Shown: one piece after another, positions 1-8,379 of the stretch | Numbering within the stretch: position 1 is the stretch's first letter | Layout of the letters: each line of letters starts with the position of its first letter | Source of the DNA: Billgrantia gudaonensis | GTDB taxonomy: Bacteria; Pseudomonadota; Gammaproteobacteria; Pseudomonadales; Halomonadaceae | Assembly: GCF_900100195.1 (NCBI RefSeq) | Contig: NZ_FNES01000001.1 | Location: forward strand, 106,419-170,418 | Direction: 5' to 3' | DNA length: 64,000 nucleotides | Program-made: the position numbers and the translations under genes | Notes under the pieces: generated by a model | Database searches by the model: none | Told to the model about the DNA's origin: nothing | The model's input: the letters and a program-made list of their open reading frames with translations, nothing else

Positions 1-338
1 AGCTGGCCGAAGCCGATGCCAATGCCGATCAGCCAGGTGCCGAACATGAACAGCCCGAAGTGCTCGCCGACCAGCGCCTGGGCGGCGAGCATAACCCCAC
101 CGAGCCCCATCAGGTTGCCGAGCAGGAAACCGCGCTTGCGGCCCAGCCTGGCCATGATCAGCGAGGCGGGTATGGTCGCGCACATCAGCCCCAGCCATTG
201 GGTGGCCACCGGAGCGGTCGACCAGACCGGGTCGGGGGCGAGTCTCGCGCCGATCAGCGGCGAGACGGCGATCAGCAGGATGTTGCCGCTGATCAGCAGC
301 GCCTGGCAGAGGGAGAGCAGGGTGACGCTGACGGGCAT
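1..338 (-). CDS. MFS transporter, N-terminal part (cut by window edge)
   Basis: Inner-membrane major facilitator superfamily permease, of which only the first 112 codons are present; the rest lies beyond position 1. The translation begins MPVSVTLLSLCQALL and shows three hydrophobic spans. After the second span comes the MFS motif-A loop (residues about 65-75, ARLGRKRGFLLGN). An excellent Shine-Dalgarno AGGAGG lies 5-6 nt upstream of the ATG at 338. The start lies inside the 3' end of the GlxA-type regulator gene, so the two are probably co-transcribed and translationally coupled. The substrate cannot be read from this fragment; small-molecule efflux or uptake are both possible. Confidence 0.8.
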   Translation of the reverse strand, partial: MPVSVTLLSLCQALLISGNILLIAVSPLIGARLAPDPVWSTAPVATQWLGLMCATIPASLIMARLGRKRGFLLGNLMGLGGVMLAAQALVGEHFGLFMFGTWLIGIGIGFGQ

Positions 339-1357
339 GGGGCCTCCTTGACGTCCGGGGTGAGTGAGGGGGTGCCACGGTTGTCGGGATGATGGCCGAA
401 ACGCTGGCGATACAGCGAGGGCGGTATGCCGTAGTGGCGCAGGAAGAGGCGGCGCAGCTGTTCGGCGCCGCCGAGTTGCCAGTGCCGTGCCAGGCGCTCC
501 AGGGAAAGCGGCTGAGGACTCTCGATCAGGGCCACCCTGGCTTGTTCCAGGCGCAGGCGGGTCAGGTAGCCGGTGGGGGTGGTGTTCAACTGGCGGCGGA
601 ACAGACGCGACAGGTGGCGGGGCGAGACGGCGATGGAGTTCGCCATCTCTTCCAGGCGGTAGGGCTTGCCGGGGTCGGCATGCAGCCGATCCAGCAACCG
701 GCGCAAGGGGCCGCTGGCCCTCTGCTGCTGGGCGAGGAGCTCGCTGAACTGAGACTGGCCGCCGGGCCGGTGCAGGAACATCACCAGTTCGCGTGCCACT
801 CGCCCGGCCAGTTCGCTGCCCTGATCGGCTTCGAGCAGCGACAGGGCCAGGTCGATGCCGGCCGTGACCCCGGCGCTGGTATGCACGCCGCCGGATTCCA
901 GGTAGAGCGCGTCGTCCAGCACCTCGACCTCGGGGTGCTCCCGGGCGAGTCGAGCGCAGTGGCGCCAGTGGGTGGTCGCCCGGCGGCCGTCCAGCAAGCC
1001 GGCGGCGGCGAGCAGGAAGGCTCCGGTGCAGATGGCGCCCAGGCGTTGCACCCGCTCGGCCTGGTGACGCAGCACCTCGAGCAGGGCCGGGTCACGGCAC
1101 TGTGCCGCGTGTCCGCTGCCGCCGGCGATCAGCAACGTATCCAGGGGCGCCAGGTCGTCCAGATGCTGCCAGCCGATGTCGGCCTGCAAGGGCAGGCCGC
1201 CGTTGGTGGTCACGCTGCCTGGCTGTGCCGCGGCCAGGTGCAAGCCGTAGAGCGTGCGCCCGCTCAGCTCGTTGGCGGTGGCGAAGACCTGCCAGGGGCC
1301 GCTGACGTCCAGCAGCTGACAGCCGGGATAGGCCAGCATGGCGATGGTGCGCGACAT
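293..1357 (-). CDS. GlxA-family transcriptional regulator (DJ-1/PfpI + AraC HTH)
   Basis: Cytoplasmic transcription factor of 354 residues. Residues about 4-170 form a DJ-1/PfpI (class I glutamine amidotransferase-like) domain that still carries the nucleophile-elbow sequence AICTGAF. Residues about 225-320 form an AraC/XylS DNA-binding domain with two helix-turn-helix units (EEMANSIAVSPRHLSRLFRR and LARHWQLGGAEQLRRLFLR). Relatives often control catabolic or transport genes beside them, so the overlapping MFS gene is the likely target. The last 15 codons overlap the MFS start by 46 nt. The C-terminal tail after RQRFG is rich in P, S and C and looks unlike the family, so it may be a by-product of the overlap. 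The ATG at 1357 has only a weak ribosome site. Confidence 0.88.
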   Translation of the reverse strand: MSRTIAMLAYPGCQLLDVSGPWQVFATANELSGRTLYGLHLAAAQPGSVTTNGGLPLQADIGWQHLDDLAPLDTLLIAGGSGHAAQCRDPALLEVLRHQAERVQRLGAICTGAFLLAAAGLLDGRRATTHWRHCARLAREHPEVEVLDDALYLESGGVHTSAGVTAGIDLALSLLEADQGSELAGRVARELVMFLHRPGGQSQFSELLAQQQRASGPLRRLLDRLHADPGKPYRLEEMANSIAVSPRHLSRLFRRQLNTTPTGYLTRLRLEQARVALIESPQPLSLERLARHWQLGGAEQLRRLFLRHYGIPPSLYRQRFGHHPDNRGTPSLTPDVKEAPCPSASPCSPSARRC

Positions 1358-1477
1358 GGAGACACTCTCACGGTGGTGGCTTTCCGAAGAGTGTCGGCGT
1401 TGCCGGTCATGTCCGCAATGACCCGTTTCCCACCGATAAGGACATGGCGGCGATGAGAAGCGGAGCGCTTGCGGACG

Positions 1478-1666
1478 TCACTCCAGAAGCAGCAGCTGCG
1501 CGAGAAGGGTGGGCGTGGCGGCGATCAGGAAGCCGGCGCCGGCCATGCCATACCACGGCCAGCGCCGCTCGCGGCGGCGGGCCATGGTCAGGCCGACCAG
1601 GCACACCACCAGCCCGAGCAGGTTGAAAGGGATGGTGAGCATTTCCAGCAGTGGAACGAGTGGCAT
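1478..1666 (-). CDS. Small two-helix membrane protein, hypothetical
   Basis: A 62-residue protein starting MPLVPLLEMLTIP. It has a hydrophobic span at about residues 8-28, a basic loop (ARRRERRW, about 29-36) and a second hydrophobic span at about 38-60, so it is probably a small inner-membrane hairpin with the basic loop facing the cytoplasm. I start at 1666 because an AGGTG-like ribosome site precedes it; the longer reading from 1708 lacks one and adds an arginine-rich leader. It is divergent from the DUF924 gene. I do not recognise the family and assign no function. Confidence 0.5.
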   Translation of the reverse strand: MPLVPLLEMLTIPFNLLGLVVCLVGLTMARRRERRWPWYGMAGAGFLIAATPTLLAQLLLLE

Positions 1667-1761
1667 CGCAACGCACCTGGGTTGAAGACGAACGCGAGAG
1701 AGGCCCATGATAGCAGCATGAGCCGAGGCCGCCGACCGTCACAGGGAAGAGGAATCCACCC

Positions 1762-2316
1762 ATGCCTACCGATCTGCCGGGCACCGATGAGGTGCTCGAT
1801 TTCTGGTTCCGTGAACTCGTTCCTGCCCAGTGGTTCCGCAAGGATCCGGCGCTGGATGCCGAGATCGCGCAACGCTTCGGCACCCTGCTGCAGGCCGCGA
1901 CACGAGGCGAGCTATGGCAGTGGCGTCGCTCGGTACAGGGGCGCCTGGCCGAGGTGATCGTGCTCGACCAGTTTTCGCGCAATGTCCACCGTGACACGCC
2001 GCTGGCCTTTGCGGCCGATCCCACCGCCCTGGTGCTGGCTCAGGAGGCGGTGGCACACGAGCTGGACCGGGAGCTCGAGACGATGCAGCGGGCTTTCCTC
2101 TACATGCCCTACATGCATAGCGAGTCACTGGCGATCCACGACGAGGCGTTGCGCCTGTTCGATCAGCCGGGGCTCGAGGAAAACCTGCGCTTCGAGCGTC
2201 GGCATCGCGACATCCTGGTACGGTTCGGTCGCTATCCGCATCGCAACGCCGTTCTCGGGCGCGAGTCCACTCCTGAGGAGCGGACCTTCCTCGAGCAGCC
2301 GGGGTCGTCGTTCTGA
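1762..2316 (+). CDS. DUF924 family protein
   Basis: A 184-residue protein of the DUF924 (YagU-unrelated, TPR-like helical) family. It shows the family's typical opening EVLDFWFREL (residues about 9-18), the central LDQFSRNVHRDTPLAFA block (about 70-86) and the MQRAFLYMPYMHSES segment (about 107-121), ending with the RFGRYPHRNAVLGR signature (about 154-167). The length is usual for the family. The biochemical role is not established; the fold is an all-helical repeat. A GAAGAGGA ribosome site precedes the ATG. It stands alone ahead of the glsB-type gene with an 84-nt gap. Confidence 0.85.
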   Translation: MPTDLPGTDEVLDFWFRELVPAQWFRKDPALDAEIAQRFGTLLQAATRGELWQWRRSVQGRLAEVIVLDQFSRNVHRDTPLAFAADPTALVLAQEAVAHELDRELETMQRAFLYMPYMHSESLAIHDEALRLFDQPGLEENLRFERRHRDILVRFGRYPHRNAVLGRESTPEERTFLEQPGSSF

Positions 2317-2400
2317 ACGTGCGCCACGGGGCGTTGTCCATGGCGGGATCGCAGGCTGCGGTCGCGAGCCATTTTTCCAGCAGCAGGAGGAGAGCGGATC

Positions 2401-2643
2401 ATGGGAGTGATTGCGTGGTTGATCATCGGTGGACTGGCCGGATGGATCGCCGGTCACATCATGCGCGGTGGCGGTTTCGGCATCCTCGGCAACATCGGGG
2501 TCGGCGTGGTGGGAGCGCTGGTCGGCGGCTTTCTGTTCAGTTTGCTGGGCCTTCAGGCCGGCGGGTTCGTCGGCTCGCTGGTGACGGCCACCGTGGGCTC
2601 GGTGGTGCTGCTGTGGGTGATCGCCAAGGTGCGACAGGGCTGA
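2401..2643 (+). CDS. GlsB/YeaQ/YmgE family stress-response membrane protein
   Basis: An 80-residue, very glycine-rich membrane protein with three hydrophobic spans (about residues 2-17, 26-48 and 56-76). It has the family pattern IIGGLAGWIAGHIMRGG followed by GILGNIGVGVVGALVGGFLF. YeaQ/YmgE/GlsB proteins are small inner-membrane proteins induced by envelope or general stress in several bacteria; a transglycosylase-associated label is also used, without proof. An AGGAGG ribosome site lies about 10 nt upstream. It is followed after about 25 nt by a strong terminator. Confidence 0.88.
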   Translation: MGVIAWLIIGGLAGWIAGHIMRGGGFGILGNIGVGVVGALVGGFLFSLLGLQAGGFVGSLVTATVGSVVLLWVIAKVRQG

Positions 2644-2668
2644 GGGCCCTACGCTGATGCAAAAGCGC

Positions 2669-2706
2669 GAACCGCCCGGCTCCAATGAGCCGGGCGGTTC
2701 GTTTTC
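2669..2706. terminator. Bidirectional rho-independent terminator
   Basis: A perfect 14-bp GC-rich stem (arms 2669-2682 and 2687-2700) with a CAAT tetraloop. It is followed by GTTTTCG on the plus strand and by GCTTTT on the minus strand. It separates the convergent glsB-type gene and gabT and can serve both. Confidence 0.93.
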
Positions 2707-2728
2707 GAGCCATCGCGAACGGTGTCGT

Positions 2729-4027
2729 TCAGGCGGTGGCGGTTGCCTGACTGCCCACCAGTTCCTTGAGCGAGGCCTCGACGATGTCGAGTCCTTCGGC
2801 AAGCACCTCATCCTCGATGGTGACGGGCATCAGGAAGCGGATGGTGTTGCCGTAGAGGCCGCAGGAGAGCAGGATCAACCCCTTCTCGCGGGCCTTCTTG
2901 CACAGTGCGGCGGCGAGGTCGGCATCCGGAGCCGGAGCCTTCTTGTCGGAGACCAGTTCGAAGGCGGCCATGGCCCCCATGTTGCGTGCGTTGTCGACGC
3001 AGGCGAACTGCGTCTCCCACTGGCGGAAACGCTGGGCCAGCTTGTCGCCGAGCGTCCGGCTCTTCTCCAGAATGTTCTCCTGTTCGAACACCTCGAGCAC
3101 CGCCAGCACTGCGGCACAGGATACCGGGCTGCCCGTGTAGGTGCCGCCGAGCGAGTTACCGCCGGAGGCGTCCATGTGCTTGTCGGTGCCGACCACCGCG
3201 GAGATCGGCATGCCGTCGGCCATGCTCTTGGCCATGGTGATGATGTCGGGCTCCACGCCGCTGTGTTCGATGGCGAACATCTTGCCGGTACGGCCGAAGC
3301 CGGACTGCACCTCGTCGACGATCATCAGCATGCCGTGTTCGTCGCAGATCTCGCGGATGGCCTCGAGAAAGCTCGTCGGCGCCGGGTAGAAGCCGCCTTC
3401 GCCGAGCACCGGCTCGAGCACGATGGCGGCGGTGTCGCGCGGGTTGGCGTCGGTCTTGAGCGCCATCTTCAGGCCGCGCAGGGCTTCGTCTTCGCTGACA
3501 CCGTGGTAGGGCACCGGGAAGGGGGCGCGGAAGACGTTGCCGGGCATGCTGCCGAAGTCGGTGGCGTAAGGAGCGACCTTGCCGTTCATGGCCATGGTCA
3601 TGAAGGTGCGGCCATGGTAGCCGCCATCGAAGCAGATGACGTTGTTCTTGCCGGTGGCGGCGCGCGCGACCTTCACGGCGTTTTCCAGCGCCTCGGCGCC
3701 GGAGTTGGCCAGCATGACCTTGGCGTGTCCGCGTACCGGGGTGATCTGGCTGAGCTTTTCGGCCACGCGCACATAGCCTTCGTAGGGCATCACCGTCTGA
3801 CAGGTGTGCATCACCCGGTCGAGCTGCGCTTTCACCGCCTCGACCACCTTGGGGTGGCGGTGGCCGATGTTGAGCACGCCGATGCCGCCGGCGAAGTCGA
3901 TGATGCGGTTGCCGTCGGCATCCCAGATCAGGGCGTTCTCGGCGCGGTCGGCAAACTGAGTGGCGGGGCTCGCCGCCCCGCTGGCGACGTAGCGCTGCTT
4001 GAGTTCGTTGAGCTGTGCGTTGTTCAT
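2729..4027 (-). CDS. gabT: 4-aminobutyrate--2-oxoglutarate transaminase
   Basis: Cytoplasmic PLP enzyme of 432 residues that transfers the amino group of GABA to 2-oxoglutarate, giving succinate semialdehyde and glutamate. It shows the class-III aminotransferase signature VDEVQSGFGRTGKMFAIEHSG with the PLP-ring aspartate, and the Schiff-base lysine K267 in TMAKSMADG. The length is close to E. coli GabT (426). I start at 4027 (MNNAQLNELKQ) because AAGGAGAT lies 5 nt upstream; the longer frame has no ribosome site. It lies 31 nt after gabD on the same strand, forming a gabD-gabT operon with no gabP or regulator nearby. A 5-aminovalerate activity is also possible. Confidence 0.96.
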   Translation of the reverse strand: MNNAQLNELKQRYVASGAASPATQFADRAENALIWDADGNRIIDFAGGIGVLNIGHRHPKVVEAVKAQLDRVMHTCQTVMPYEGYVRVAEKLSQITPVRGHAKVMLANSGAEALENAVKVARAATGKNNVICFDGGYHGRTFMTMAMNGKVAPYATDFGSMPGNVFRAPFPVPYHGVSEDEALRGLKMALKTDANPRDTAAIVLEPVLGEGGFYPAPTSFLEAIREICDEHGMLMIVDEVQSGFGRTGKMFAIEHSGVEPDIITMAKSMADGMPISAVVGTDKHMDASGGNSLGGTYTGSPVSCAAVLAVLEVFEQENILEKSRTLGDKLAQRFRQWETQFACVDNARNMGAMAAFELVSDKKAPAPDADLAAALCKKAREKGLILLSCGLYGNTIRFLMPVTIEDEVLAEGLDIVEASLKELVGSQATATA

Positions 4028-4058
4028 GCTATCTCCTTCGGGTTCGTAGGGATGGCGA

Positions 4059-5504
4059 TCAAAGGCCGCCGACACAGACGTATTTTAGTTCAGTGAACTC
4101 GTCCAGGCCGTGATGCGAGCCCTCGCGCCCCAGTCCGGATTCCTTGACGCCGCCGAAGGGCGCCAGCTCGGTAGACAAAATGCCTTCGTTGACGGCCACC
4201 ATGCCATATTCGAGCCCTTCCATGACATGCCAGATACGCCGGTAGTCACGGGCATAAAAGTAGGCAGCGAGGCCGAACTCGGTGGCGTTGGCCAGGGCGA
4301 TGGCCTCGGCGTCGTCGTCGAAACGAAAGACTGGCGCCAAGGGGCCGAAGGTCTCCTCGCGGGCCACGCGCATCGCCGGCGTGACGTCGGCGATCACCGT
4401 GGGCTGGAAGAAGGTGCCCCCCAGGTCGTGCGACTCGCCGCCGCACACCAGGCGCCCCCCTTTCTCCAGCGCATCGGCGATGTGCTCACGCACCTTGTCC
4501 ACCGCGGCCGCATTGATCAGTGGCCCCTGGGCCACTCCCTCGTCGAGGCCGTTGCCCACCTTGAGCTCGGCGACGCGGGCGGCCAGTTTCTCCACGAAGG
4601 CGTCGTACACGCCGGCCTGCACCAGCAGGCGATTGGTGCACACGCAGGTCTGGCCGGAGTTGCGGTACTTCGAGGCCACGGCCCCTTCCACGGCATCATC
4701 CAGATCGGCGTCGTCGAAGACGATGAAGGGGGCGTTGCCGCCCAGTTCCATAGAGGCCTTCTTGACCGTGCCGGCGCACTGGGCGAGCAGCCGCTTGCCC
4801 ACTGCGGTCGAGCCGGTGAAGGAGATCTTGCGCACTCGAGGGTCGGTGGTCAGTACTTCGCCCACGGCTGCCGGATTCTCGGCGGTGATGACGTTGATCA
4901 CCCCGGCGGGAAAGCCCACGTCCTCGGCGAGCTTGGCCAGGGCCAGGGCGGTGAGCGGGGTGGCTTCGGCGGGCTTGATCACCACCGGACAGCCGGCGGC
5001 CAGCGCCGGTGCGCACTTGCGAGTGATCATCGCCAGCGGGAAGTTCCACGGGGTGATGGCCGCTACCACGCCGATGGGCTCGCGAAACACCAGAATGCGC
5101 TTGTCGGCGCCATGGCCAGGCAGGGTCTCGCCGGCCATGCGCTTGGCCTCCTCGGCGTAGAACTCCACGAAGGAGGCGCCATAGGCGACTTCGCCGCGGG
5201 ATTCGGCCAGCGGCTTGCCTTGCTCGCGGGTCATCAGTCGGGCCAGCGGCTCCTGATGCGTCATGATGGCATCGAACCAGGCGCGCAGCAGGCCGGCACG
5301 CTGCTTGGCGGTTCGGCGGCGCCAGGCCGGCCAGGCGGACTCGGCCGCGGCCACGGCTTCGCGGGCATCGTCGGCAGTGAGGTCCGGCACTTCGGCGAGG
5401 GTGTCACCCGTGGCCGGGTCGGTCACGGTGAAGCGGCGTTCGGTACGCCGCCACTGGCCGGCAATGTAGGCCGCGTCGATGATCGGCAGGGAAGGGCGGG
5501 TCAT
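4059..5504 (-). CDS. gabD: NAD(P)-dependent succinate-semialdehyde dehydrogenase
   Basis: Cytoplasmic aldehyde dehydrogenase of 481 residues that oxidises the succinate semialdehyde made by GabT to succinate, which enters the TCA cycle. Visible motifs are the cofactor-binding ITPWNFPLAMI segment (about residue 148), the ELGGNAPFIVFDDADLD block with the general-base glutamate (about 253), and NSGQTCVCTNR with the catalytic cysteine C287. The second cysteine two residues on matches the redox switch pair of E. coli GabD. A GGAG ribosome site precedes the ATG. It is the first gene of the gabDT operon. Glutarate semialdehyde is a possible alternative substrate. Confidence 0.95.
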   Translation of the reverse strand: MTRPSLPIIDAAYIAGQWRRTERRFTVTDPATGDTLAEVPDLTADDAREAVAAAESAWPAWRRRTAKQRAGLLRAWFDAIMTHQEPLARLMTREQGKPLAESRGEVAYGASFVEFYAEEAKRMAGETLPGHGADKRILVFREPIGVVAAITPWNFPLAMITRKCAPALAAGCPVVIKPAEATPLTALALAKLAEDVGFPAGVINVITAENPAAVGEVLTTDPRVRKISFTGSTAVGKRLLAQCAGTVKKASMELGGNAPFIVFDDADLDDAVEGAVASKYRNSGQTCVCTNRLLVQAGVYDAFVEKLAARVAELKVGNGLDEGVAQGPLINAAAVDKVREHIADALEKGGRLVCGGESHDLGGTFFQPTVIADVTPAMRVAREETFGPLAPVFRFDDDAEAIALANATEFGLAAYFYARDYRRIWHVMEGLEYGMVAVNEGILSTELAPFGGVKESGLGREGSHHGLDEFTELKYVCVGGL

Positions 5505-5698
5505 GGCGACTCCATGTGTTGATTATCTTGCTGCTTGAGTGTGCATTATTTTGAACGCATCGCCAAGACGCTCCCGGGCTTTATCCGTCGCTTTTCCATG
5601 CTTGGATCATCGGCGCGAGGCGCGCTTTCCGTTACACTAGGCGCCATTTTCGCGAGCGGTGACGCTCGCTCCCGTGGCTTGGTACGTCGAGGTGAGCC

Positions 5699-8158
5699 TT
5701 GGTCGATCCCCTGAACGCCTGGTGGGCCCAGCAGCTGGTGCTGTGTGACTGGGCCTTTGCTCCCGATCCGCTGGACGTCGAGCCGCCCATGGCGACGGCG
5801 CGGTTGAATGCGTTGGGCATCCACGATCGCGGTGAGCTCGGATGGTGCCTGCTCGAGGCTTTCGACGGCGCCCGCGTCGATCCGGCACGACTGCTCGCAG
5901 CCTTGGAGGTCACGGCGTTGGCCGGGGCCTCGGGCTGGCTTCCGGTCGAGCGCGCGCGGGCCTGGGCACTGCGCCTCGCCGATGAGATCACGGCGCGCCA
6001 TGCCGACCTGGATGCCTGGCTGGAGGCGTTGCTGCATGCACGCAGCGCCGAGGGCTGGGTGCGTGGGGATGACGGTTTCTGGGAGGCCTGCGAGGCTCTG
6101 TCCAAGCTCGAGCACGAGGGGGCTGGCGTCACCTGGGGATTGGTGGCCGACTGGGTGGCCCGCGAGCGCCATGGCCAGTCGCTGTGGCCCGACGCTCCCG
6201 GAGAGCGTGCCTGGCGTCTGCGTGCTGCCTACGCGCCGGTGGTGGCGCTGCCTGCCGGGCGGCAGGACTGGCCTGAAGCCGCCGCCTGGCTCGCCGAGGG
6301 CTGGCAGATCGAGGGACGCGACGACTTGATCCGCTGCCTGTTGTGGTTGGCCGGACAGGGGCATCGCCAGGCCTGGGATCTCGATGCCACTCGACTCCTG
6401 CAGGTCGATGCCGCCGCACGCCGAGCTTGGCGCGAAGCGCTGCCTGCCCCGGATGCCGCCTACGGCCGCGTCATGCTGGCTTTCCTGGAACAGGGCGAGC
6501 CGCTGGAGTGGGCCGCCTGGGACTGGCTGCGCCTGGTCGATCTGGCGTGGGCAGGCGCCTGCCTGGGCTGGCTCGAGGCGGCGGAGGCCACCAACTTTGC
6601 CAATCATGCCCTCGAGCTGGTACAGCATCGCTACAGCGACTGGTCGGCACTGGCGCGGGCCTATCAGCGCGGTCGCAGCCTGTTCGAGGGGCGCAATCGC
6701 TTGAAGACGCTCGAGCGCGATTGGCATCAGCTGTTGCAGTCGCCGGTCAGCCCCTGGCGCACGGCGTTGCAGGAACTGGGCGAGCCCGCCGAGCGGGAGG
6801 CCGCCCGCCATGCCATGGCCGAATGGCGTCGTTCGCCGCGCCACTGGGTGCTGGCGCTGGCCTCCGTACGCGAACCGGAGCTCGCTACCCGTCAGGGGCC
6901 GCCGGCTCCCGTTGCCGCGGAACGCCGCAATGACGCATTGCAGTACCTTCGTGACACCCTGGACCTGCATCCCGAGGAGGGAGCCGAAGCGCTGGCACGC
7001 TACTGGCTACCGGCCCAGGCCCATCACCTCAATCAGTTGGCCGCCGATGCCGCCCACGCCGCCCTGCCCAGCGCCGAGACCGCCTTCGGCCAGCCGCAGC
7101 CGGCCGACCTGGCTGCCCGGGATGCCCTGCGCCAGGGGTGCCGGCACGCGGCTACCATCCACATGGCAGAGAAGTACGCCTTCTATCTGCAAATGGCCTT
7201 CGATACCGAGGCGTTCGATCACCAGGCGCTGACTCGTCTGGCCGAAGCGCTATGCAGTACCTTGTGTCGTTTCTACCCGGATGCGCGTCGCTTGCTCGAG
7301 GCCTGGGCACAGTGGGATGCGCTGCTGCCCGAGGCGGAACAGCCGCCGCTCACGGCAGAAATCCGGTGGCACCTGGAAGACCCCGGGAGCCCTTTCCACT
7401 GGCTCGACTGGCACAGTCATGAATGGCATGAGCCTGGGCCACGTCCTACGCTGCGACGCTTCACCGCCATGGCGCTGGTGGGGCCGCTGAACATGCCGGC
7501 CTGGAGCGAACCCCAGGTGGAGAGCGAGCGCGAGGCGGTATCGATCCGCGAGTGGGTCGACGATCACTATGGCATCACCGGGCGTGCCGAGCTCGGCGAG
7601 TTCCTGGACTTTCTGCTCGAAGCCGGCGACCGGCAGGAGTATCAGATCAACTACGCTCCCTATACCCTGAACGATGCTCGTCTCGCCTCCGAGATCGCCA
7701 TGTTGGAGTCCGGTGACTGCAGCGAGGAGGATCGCCATCATCTGTTGCGATTGCGCCGCGTACGCGACAACGAGGATGGCTGCAACGACGTGGATCTGAC
7801 CGCCTGGGACCTGGCCCAGGCGGTGGACCTGGCCATCGCCGGGCGCCAGCTCGGTTGGCTGGAGGCCAAGGCCTTCGATTCCGTGCTGGAGCGAGCCCAT
7901 GCCCTGGCCGCCGAGCATTATGCGGACTGGGTCGCCTATGCACGCGGTCTGTATGCCGGTTTCTCGTTCTTCATGGGGGAAACGCCCGAGCGGGAGAGCT
8001 TTCTCGCCGGCATGCGTCAGGCGCTGGCCGCCTGGCTGAGCGGCGCGCCGCCCCTGGGCGGGCCCTGGGCGAGCCTCGACTTCCCCGGCGCGCGACCGCG
8101 CCACTGGGCGCCGATGCATGTCGATACGCTACCGGGAGATGCGCACACGCTGCATTAG
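5699..8158 (+). CDS. Large protein with three tandem DUF1266-like units
   Basis: An 819-residue, tryptophan- and acid-rich soluble protein. It begins with TTG, supported by GAGGTGA just upstream; a 7-bp stem (5652-5658 with 5663-5669) lies in the leader. Three units repeat a pattern seen in DUF1266 (E. coli YbeR/YbeU type). Each has a short [W/L]xIxxRxxL helix, then a segment with GxLxxxEA, then a DW/YxDW stretch ending in a small-residue turn. Unit 1 covers about residues 37-120 (LGIHDRGELGWCLL; GWLPVERARAW; DLDAW). Unit 2 covers about 195-320 (GWQIEGRDDLIRCLLWL; AWDWLRLVDLAWAG; YSDWSALARAYQRGRS). Unit 3 covers about 612-755 (YGITGRAELGEFLDFLL; AWDLAQAVDLAIAG; YADWVAYARGLYAGFS). Function is unknown. 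It stands alone between divergent gabD and the NlpC gene. Confidence 0.75.
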   Translation: MVDPLNAWWAQQLVLCDWAFAPDPLDVEPPMATARLNALGIHDRGELGWCLLEAFDGARVDPARLLAALEVTALAGASGWLPVERARAWALRLADEITARHADLDAWLEALLHARSAEGWVRGDDGFWEACEALSKLEHEGAGVTWGLVADWVARERHGQSLWPDAPGERAWRLRAAYAPVVALPAGRQDWPEAAAWLAEGWQIEGRDDLIRCLLWLAGQGHRQAWDLDATRLLQVDAAARRAWREALPAPDAAYGRVMLAFLEQGEPLEWAAWDWLRLVDLAWAGACLGWLEAAEATNFANHALELVQHRYSDWSALARAYQRGRSLFEGRNRLKTLERDWHQLLQSPVSPWRTALQELGEPAEREAARHAMAEWRRSPRHWVLALASVREPELATRQGPPAPVAAERRNDALQYLRDTLDLHPEEGAEALARYWLPAQAHHLNQLAADAAHAALPSAETAFGQPQPADLAARDALRQGCRHAATIHMAEKYAFYLQMAFDTEAFDHQALTRLAEALCSTLCRFYPDARRLLEAWAQWDALLPEAEQPPLTAEIRWHLEDPGSPFHWLDWHSHEWHEPGPRPTLRRFTAMALVGPLNMPAWSEPQVESEREAVSIREWVDDHYGITGRAELGEFLDFLLEAGDRQEYQINYAPYTLNDARLASEIAMLESGDCSEEDRHHLLRLRRVRDNEDGCNDVDLTAWDLAQAVDLAIAGRQLGWLEAKAFDSVLERAHALAAEHYADWVAYARGLYAGFSFFMGETPERESFLAGMRQALAAWLSGAPPLGGPWASLDFPGARPRHWAPMHVDTLPGDAHTLH

Positions 8159-8178
8159 CGGCTCGCCATGTGCCTTGG

Positions 8179-8193
8179 GACTATCGTATAGTC
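8179..8193. repeat. Short inverted repeat upstream of NlpC/P60 gene
   Basis: GACTAT and ATAGTC separated by CGT form a perfect 6-bp inverted repeat in the 221-bp gap between the DUF1266 gene and the NlpC/P60 gene. It has no T-tract, so it looks more like a possible protein-binding site than a terminator. The rest of the gap holds no gene that I can support. Confidence 0.3.
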
Positions 8194-8379
8194 GGTAGTC
8201 GGACGTTCGATTGAACTGGCTTCCGTTGGGAAGCCCGTTTGCCATGACAGCGAGTCGCCGAGAGGCCGTTTTGGCAGTGGTACCCTTGTTGCGCCACTGC
8301 CACAGCGACCGCCCGAGGAGATCGCCGCGAAGCAACTCGCCGCGGTGATCGGCGGCTCAGGGAATGAGGAATTCGCCGG

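Noticed and set aside
1667..1708. Upstream start (1708) for the small membrane protein
   Set aside because: No ribosome site and an arginine-rich leader; the ATG at 1666 gives a normal two-helix protein.
2657..4096. 479-codon open frame opposite gabT
   Set aside because: It is an antisense shadow caused by high GC content. gabT on the other strand has full motifs and a ribosome site; this frame has none.
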